In this document: positions 63,707-64,000 of the stretch, piece after piece
Layout of the letters: every line of letters begins with the position of its first letter
Position numbering within the stretch: the first letter of the stretch is position 1
NCBI RefSeq assembly: GCF_000022025.1
Contig: NC_011886.1
Location: forward strand, 4,331,538 to 4,395,537
Source: Pseudarthrobacter chlorophenolicus A6
Lineage (GTDB): Bacteria > Actinomycetota > Actinomycetes > Actinomycetales > Micrococcaceae
DNA: 64,000 nt
Direction of reading: 5' to 3'
Made by a program: the position numbers and the translations under genes
Notes under the pieces: generated by a model
What the model saw: the letters and a program-made list of their open reading frames with translations, nothing else
What the model was told of the DNA's origin: nothing
Databases searched by the model: none

Positions 63707-64000
63707 GTTAGTTACTCCAGTGGATCAAAGGTGCGTCCACCCGATCAATAAGGGGAAGAACTGGCCGACGCTAAGTTTTGTATATGTACGCTTCCCCCTG
63801 CTGCCCAGGCGCGGTGCGCTTGGGAGAATCAGTCGGGGCCAAAAAGCGGACACAAAGGACTTCACAACGTTAGGGCAATTTGGACCCTGCAGTCAAACCG
63901 GGCGGGGTCCACACAGCCATCCCCAGCTGTGTCTAAGTACCCTTCCGGCCCTGTGGATGAAGTGGCTCACAGGCACCAAACGGGAACCACAACGGTGTAA
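63707..64000. other. Left part of the rpmH-dnaA intergenic region
   Basis: No gene. A one-mismatch DnaA box on the - strand lies at 63952-63960 (TGTGGATGA). The rpmH promoter must be here; TTGTATATGT near 63777 is the only -10-like AT-rich patch noticed. dnaA is expected beyond 64000, read rightward, but is not in the window. Confidence 0.6.
63952..63960 (-). promoter_or_regulatory. Near-consensus DnaA box beside rpmH
   Basis: TGTGGATGA is the complement of TCATCCACA, one change from TTATCCACA. Confidence 0.45.

Overview
The window is a high-GC actinobacterial chromosome segment, most like Arthrobacter or Pseudarthrobacter (Micrococcaceae). The evidence is GC-rich coding with many GTG and TTG starts, and the origin-side gene order trxB-trxA-parB-parA-rsmG-jag-yidC-yidD-rnpA-rpmH, in which dnaA should lie just past the right edge. 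No rRNA, tRNA, IS element, prophage or CRISPR array was seen.

Region 1 (1-27.3 kb) is an exopolysaccharide locus. A large ATP-binding LuxR regulator (388-3081) precedes a long, mostly overlapping + strand operon (3235-18694). It encodes a membrane-bound sugar-1-phosphate transferase that starts the lipid-linked unit, nucleotide-sugar enzymes (Gfo/Idh oxidoreductase, epimerase, two DegT aminotransferases, NeuD/PglD acetyltransferase), glycosyltransferases (GT4, GT2, WsaF-like), a Wzx-like flippase, a Wzy-like polymerase/ligase, a Wzz-like chain-length protein and an unusual lipoprotein. Two large genes face it on the - strand: a fusion of three glycosyltransferase domains (18774-21497) and an 1838-residue secreted multidomain protein with four DUF4082 and five Ig-like units (21527-27043). 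GC falls visibly from about 9 kb to 19 kb, suggesting a mosaic, partly acquired locus.

Region 2 (27.3-46.2 kb) is mainly - strand housekeeping and accessory genes: M18 aminopeptidase, exported intradiol dioxygenase, a two-component system in one operon with an ABC-2 exporter, a PAP2/diacylglycerol-kinase fusion, an MFS transporter, an ABC-F ATPase, a lipoprotein class B PBP, a phytoene-desaturase-like oxidoreductase, a GT87 membrane glycosyltransferase, two small SD-led ORFs, a histidine phosphatase and a CCA-adding enzyme.

Region 3 (46.2-52.5 kb) is on the + strand: Nudix hydrolase, MurJ flippase, a separate pseudokinase-like membrane protein, then trxB-trxA behind a near-perfect SigR/SigH-type promoter.

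Region 4 (52.5-57.9 kb) is the most striking part: about 5.4 kb without a supportable gene, of lower GC, holding eleven parS sites and a tight cluster of DnaA boxes (55.19-55.60 kb) about 8 kb from the expected dnaA. A twelfth parS lies inside parA. Region 5 (57.9-64 kb, - strand) is parB, parA, rsmG, jag, yidC, yidD, rnpA and rpmH, followed by the leftmost part of the rpmH-dnaA intergenic region with one near-consensus DnaA box.
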